53,618 bases of DNA from assembly GCA_944323055.1 (NCBI GenBank), contig CALUQZ010000008.1, positions 1-53,618 on the forward strand, given 5' to 3'. Below are positions 53,574 to 53,618 of the stretch, piece by piece. The translations under genes were made by a program, and so were the position numbers. This DNA is from an uncultured Acholeplasmatales bacterium. Lineage in GTDB: Bacteria > Bacillota_I > Bacilli_A > Acholeplasmatales > Anaeroplasmataceae. Under the pieces are notes generated by a model that made no database searches, was not told the DNA's origin, and was given only the letters and a program-made list of their open reading frames with translations. The stretch's first letter is position 1, and each line of letters begins with the position of its first letter.

Positions 53574-53618
53574 AGGTCTTGTTATAACAAAGCACACTAG
53601 GCTCTGGAAACAAGACCT
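53574..53618. repeat. Ten-bp inverted repeat at the window edge
   Basis: AGGTCTTGTT (53574-53583) and AACAAGACCT (53609-53618), perfect, with a 25-base loop. It starts 7 bases behind the stop of the preceding gene. Could be a terminator stem (the T run would lie outside the window) or the end of a structured RNA. Confidence 0.55.

Noticed and set aside
1-53618. UGA read as tryptophan (Mycoplasma code)
   Set aside because: TGA serves as the only plausible stop for clear genes such as hicA, and tryptophans are coded by TGG.

Overview
The window is very AT-rich and reads with the standard code: TGA ends genes such as hicA and is not used as tryptophan. The housekeeping genes are asnS with a T-box leader, trmFO-xerC, ung, uppP, cls, tandem DHH phosphoesterases and CUT1-type and heterodimeric ABC transporters. 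Together they fit an uncultured gut-type low-GC Bacillota (Bacilli/Mollicutes-like). The exact lineage cannot be read from this DNA.

Layout. 1-1160: 5' end of a P-loop ATPase gene and a HicA-HicB toxin-antitoxin pair. 1160-2330: debris of an integrated element (a broken unknown gene, a frameshifted tyrosine integrase, a solitary IS21-type end) next to tRNA-Gln. 2640-9600: two DHH/DHHA1 phosphoesterases, a membrane-anchored metallo-beta-lactamase-fold hydrolase, a TetR-type regulator, a split HipA system (HipB-HipS-HipT order) and a sugar-isomerase-fold protein. 9680-19670: one leftward gene set coding for a CUT1-type ABC importer and, behind it, a secreted staphylococcal-nuclease-type lipoprotein, an OB/Ig-like lipoprotein and an endonuclease I lipoprotein. 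It looks like a surface DNA-degradation and uptake locus. 19760-33400: chromosomal core (asnS, larE-like, ABC exporter pair, uppP, cls, a lipoprotein, xerC, trmFO, ung).

33400-53618 is an accessory toxin island, almost entirely leftward. Its intact part starts with overlapping divergent promoters near 53140 and a 41-residue ORF. A roughly 225-nt leader follows, with a possible pseudoknot and a Shine-Dalgarno-masking hairpin, and then a sigma-factor-like gene. Next come two tiny membrane/coiled-coil ORFs, a holin-like protein, a Fic-like/nucleotidyltransferase protein and a 1782-residue Rhs/YD-repeat protein with a hydrophobic C-terminal tip. Small membrane proteins, probably immunity proteins, lie directly behind it. 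The arrangement sigma factor + holin + giant toxin recalls the clostridial TcdR/TcdE toxin loci, but the toxin here is of Rhs type. Downstream (33400-43700) lies a graveyard of displaced Rhs ends and immunity-like genes, cut by an intact IS21-family element (38272-40547, 5-bp target duplication). Its empty target site survives in a second copy of the same repeat at 34066.

Functional assignments rest on motif recognition by eye. No database search was possible.
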